NCBI RefSeq assembly: GCF_029589055.1
Contig: NZ_JARQZP010000007.1
Location: 1,984,001-2,048,000 of the forward strand
Direction of reading: 5' to 3'
DNA: 64,000 nt
From: Vibrio hannami
GTDB lineage: Bacteria > Pseudomonadota > Gammaproteobacteria > Enterobacterales > Vibrionaceae
The notes beneath the pieces are model-generated. The model worked only from the letters and a program-made list of their open reading frames with translations, was not told the DNA's origin and did no database searches. Positions within the stretch are counted from its first letter, which is position 1. Every line of letters begins with the position of its first letter. A program made the translations under genes and the position numbers. This document shows positions 63,360 to 64,000 of the stretch, piece by piece.

Positions 63360-64000
63360 ATGTTTACCGCTATCGTTATTGATGACGAGCTTTTAGCAAG
63401 AGAAGAGTTAATTGAGCTGATTCAGCCCTATGAGGAAATCGAAGTCATTGATCAGGCAAGTAATGCGATTGAGGGCTTGAAGAAAATTAATGCCCTGAAG
63501 CCTGATATTGTGTTTCTGGATATCCAGATGCCACAGGTTACAGGGATTGAATTGTTAGCTATGCTCGATCCGGAAAATATGCCTTATGTGGTATTTGTCA
63601 CTGCTTTTGATAACTATGCCATTCAGGCATTTGAAGATAATGCTTTCGATTATCTGCTTAAACCTGTCGACCCGGGCAGATTAGAAAAAACCATCTGCAG
63701 AATAGTAAAACAGCATAATAAAGAGGCCGAAGCTCAAGACCTCTCTCCCCTGTCACCACCTAGCCTGGAACAAATTCCATGTATCGGGTTAAACCGGATT
63801 GTGATTATCCCAACTAAAGATGTTGAGTGCGCTTTCAGTGATATAAGTGGTGTACACATTCAAAGCTCCCAGCAAAACGCCACCACCCAGTTAACTTTAA
63901 AGACACTGGAAGAGAAAACCGAACTGCTGCGCTGTCATCGTCAGTATCTGGTGAATACTGCATCCATTAAAGAAATCAAACTGCTGGAAAATGGGTTAGC
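63360..64000 (+). CDS. btsR: LytTR-family response regulator, BtsR-like (partial)
   Basis: The frame from ATG 63360 is open to the window edge (213 codons). The receiver domain has IDDELLAREEL at the start, the phospho-acceptor Asp in IVFLDIQMPQVTG near residue 55 and the KPVD signature near 102. A LytTR DNA-binding domain begins near 140 (GLNRIVIIPTKDVECAFSD) and reaches RCHRQYLVNTASIKEI. About 25-30 residues are missing. Its start lies two bases after the kinase stop, so the pair is one operon. Confidence 0.9.
   Translation, partial: MFTAIVIDDELLAREELIELIQPYEEIEVIDQASNAIEGLKKINALKPDIVFLDIQMPQVTGIELLAMLDPENMPYVVFVTAFDNYAIQAFEDNAFDYLLKPVDPGRLEKTICRIVKQHNKEAEAQDLSPLSPPSLEQIPCIGLNRIVIIPTKDVECAFSDISGVHIQSSQQNATTQLTLKTLEEKTELLRCHRQYLVNTASIKEIKLLENGL

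Overview
The window is Vibrionaceae chromosome, almost certainly the large chromosome of a Vibrio species. The gene content and order support this: a second EF-G next to radA, a large PilZ protein, serB and the deo genes; a vcCNT-type NupC; a rocS-like GGDEF/EAL gene inside the ubiT/ubiUV cluster; secG-tRNA-Leu-tRNA-fMet-rimP-nusA-infB-rbfA-truB-rpsO-pnp-nlpI; and greA next to OmpU-type porins. Base composition is even. I see no insertion sequence, prophage, integron or CRISPR array.

Layout. 1-2.0 kb: end of ispA, then dxs (isoprenoid precursors). 2.4-10.3 kb: fusA2, radA, a plzC-like PilZ gene, serB and a frameshifted smp. 10.4-22.8 kb: a nucleoside-use region with deoCABD, nupC, a TatD-family gene with an unusual N-terminal extension, and a four-gene BMP-type ABC importer. 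23-26.7 kb: prfC, rimI-holD, yhbS, ubiT. 26.9-31 kb: rocS-like gene and ubiUV (oxygen-independent ubiquinone synthesis). 31-33 kb: a MATE pump and its MarR-type regulator, each preceded by the same palindrome. 33-43.8 kb: the translation and RNA-decay block. 43.8-50 kb: secG, glmM, folP, ftsH, rlmE remnant, yhbY, greA. 50.5-53 kb: two porins. 53-58 kb: dacB, mgtE with a leader peptide, tyrS and an M23 endopeptidase. 58-61.5 kb: aroF-tyrA with TyrR boxes and a DUF2057 gene. 61.7-64 kb: BtsS/BtsR-like two-component system, cut by the window edge.

The main surprise is how many otherwise standard genes are broken. rlmE is a multiply damaged remnant of its C-terminal half. ftsH has an in-frame stop at codon 39. 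smp, nusA, tyrS and aroF each carry one single-base frameshift whose correction restores the normal family length. The single-base lesions could be sequence errors; rlmE cannot easily be one.

Regulatory signals visible in the DNA include FNR-like half-sites placed at about -41 in both ubiT and ubiU promoters, a perfect TyrR box built into a terminator upstream of aroF, twin MarR-type operators, a CRP-like site at -41.5 of nupC, a leader peptide with mutually exclusive RNA pairings upstream of mgtE, and a long pnp leader hairpin. Several interspersed palindromic repeat families occupy intergenic gaps; one pair of copies shows compensatory base changes. The nearest thing to a poorly described system is the mgtE leader, followed by the covarying repeat family.
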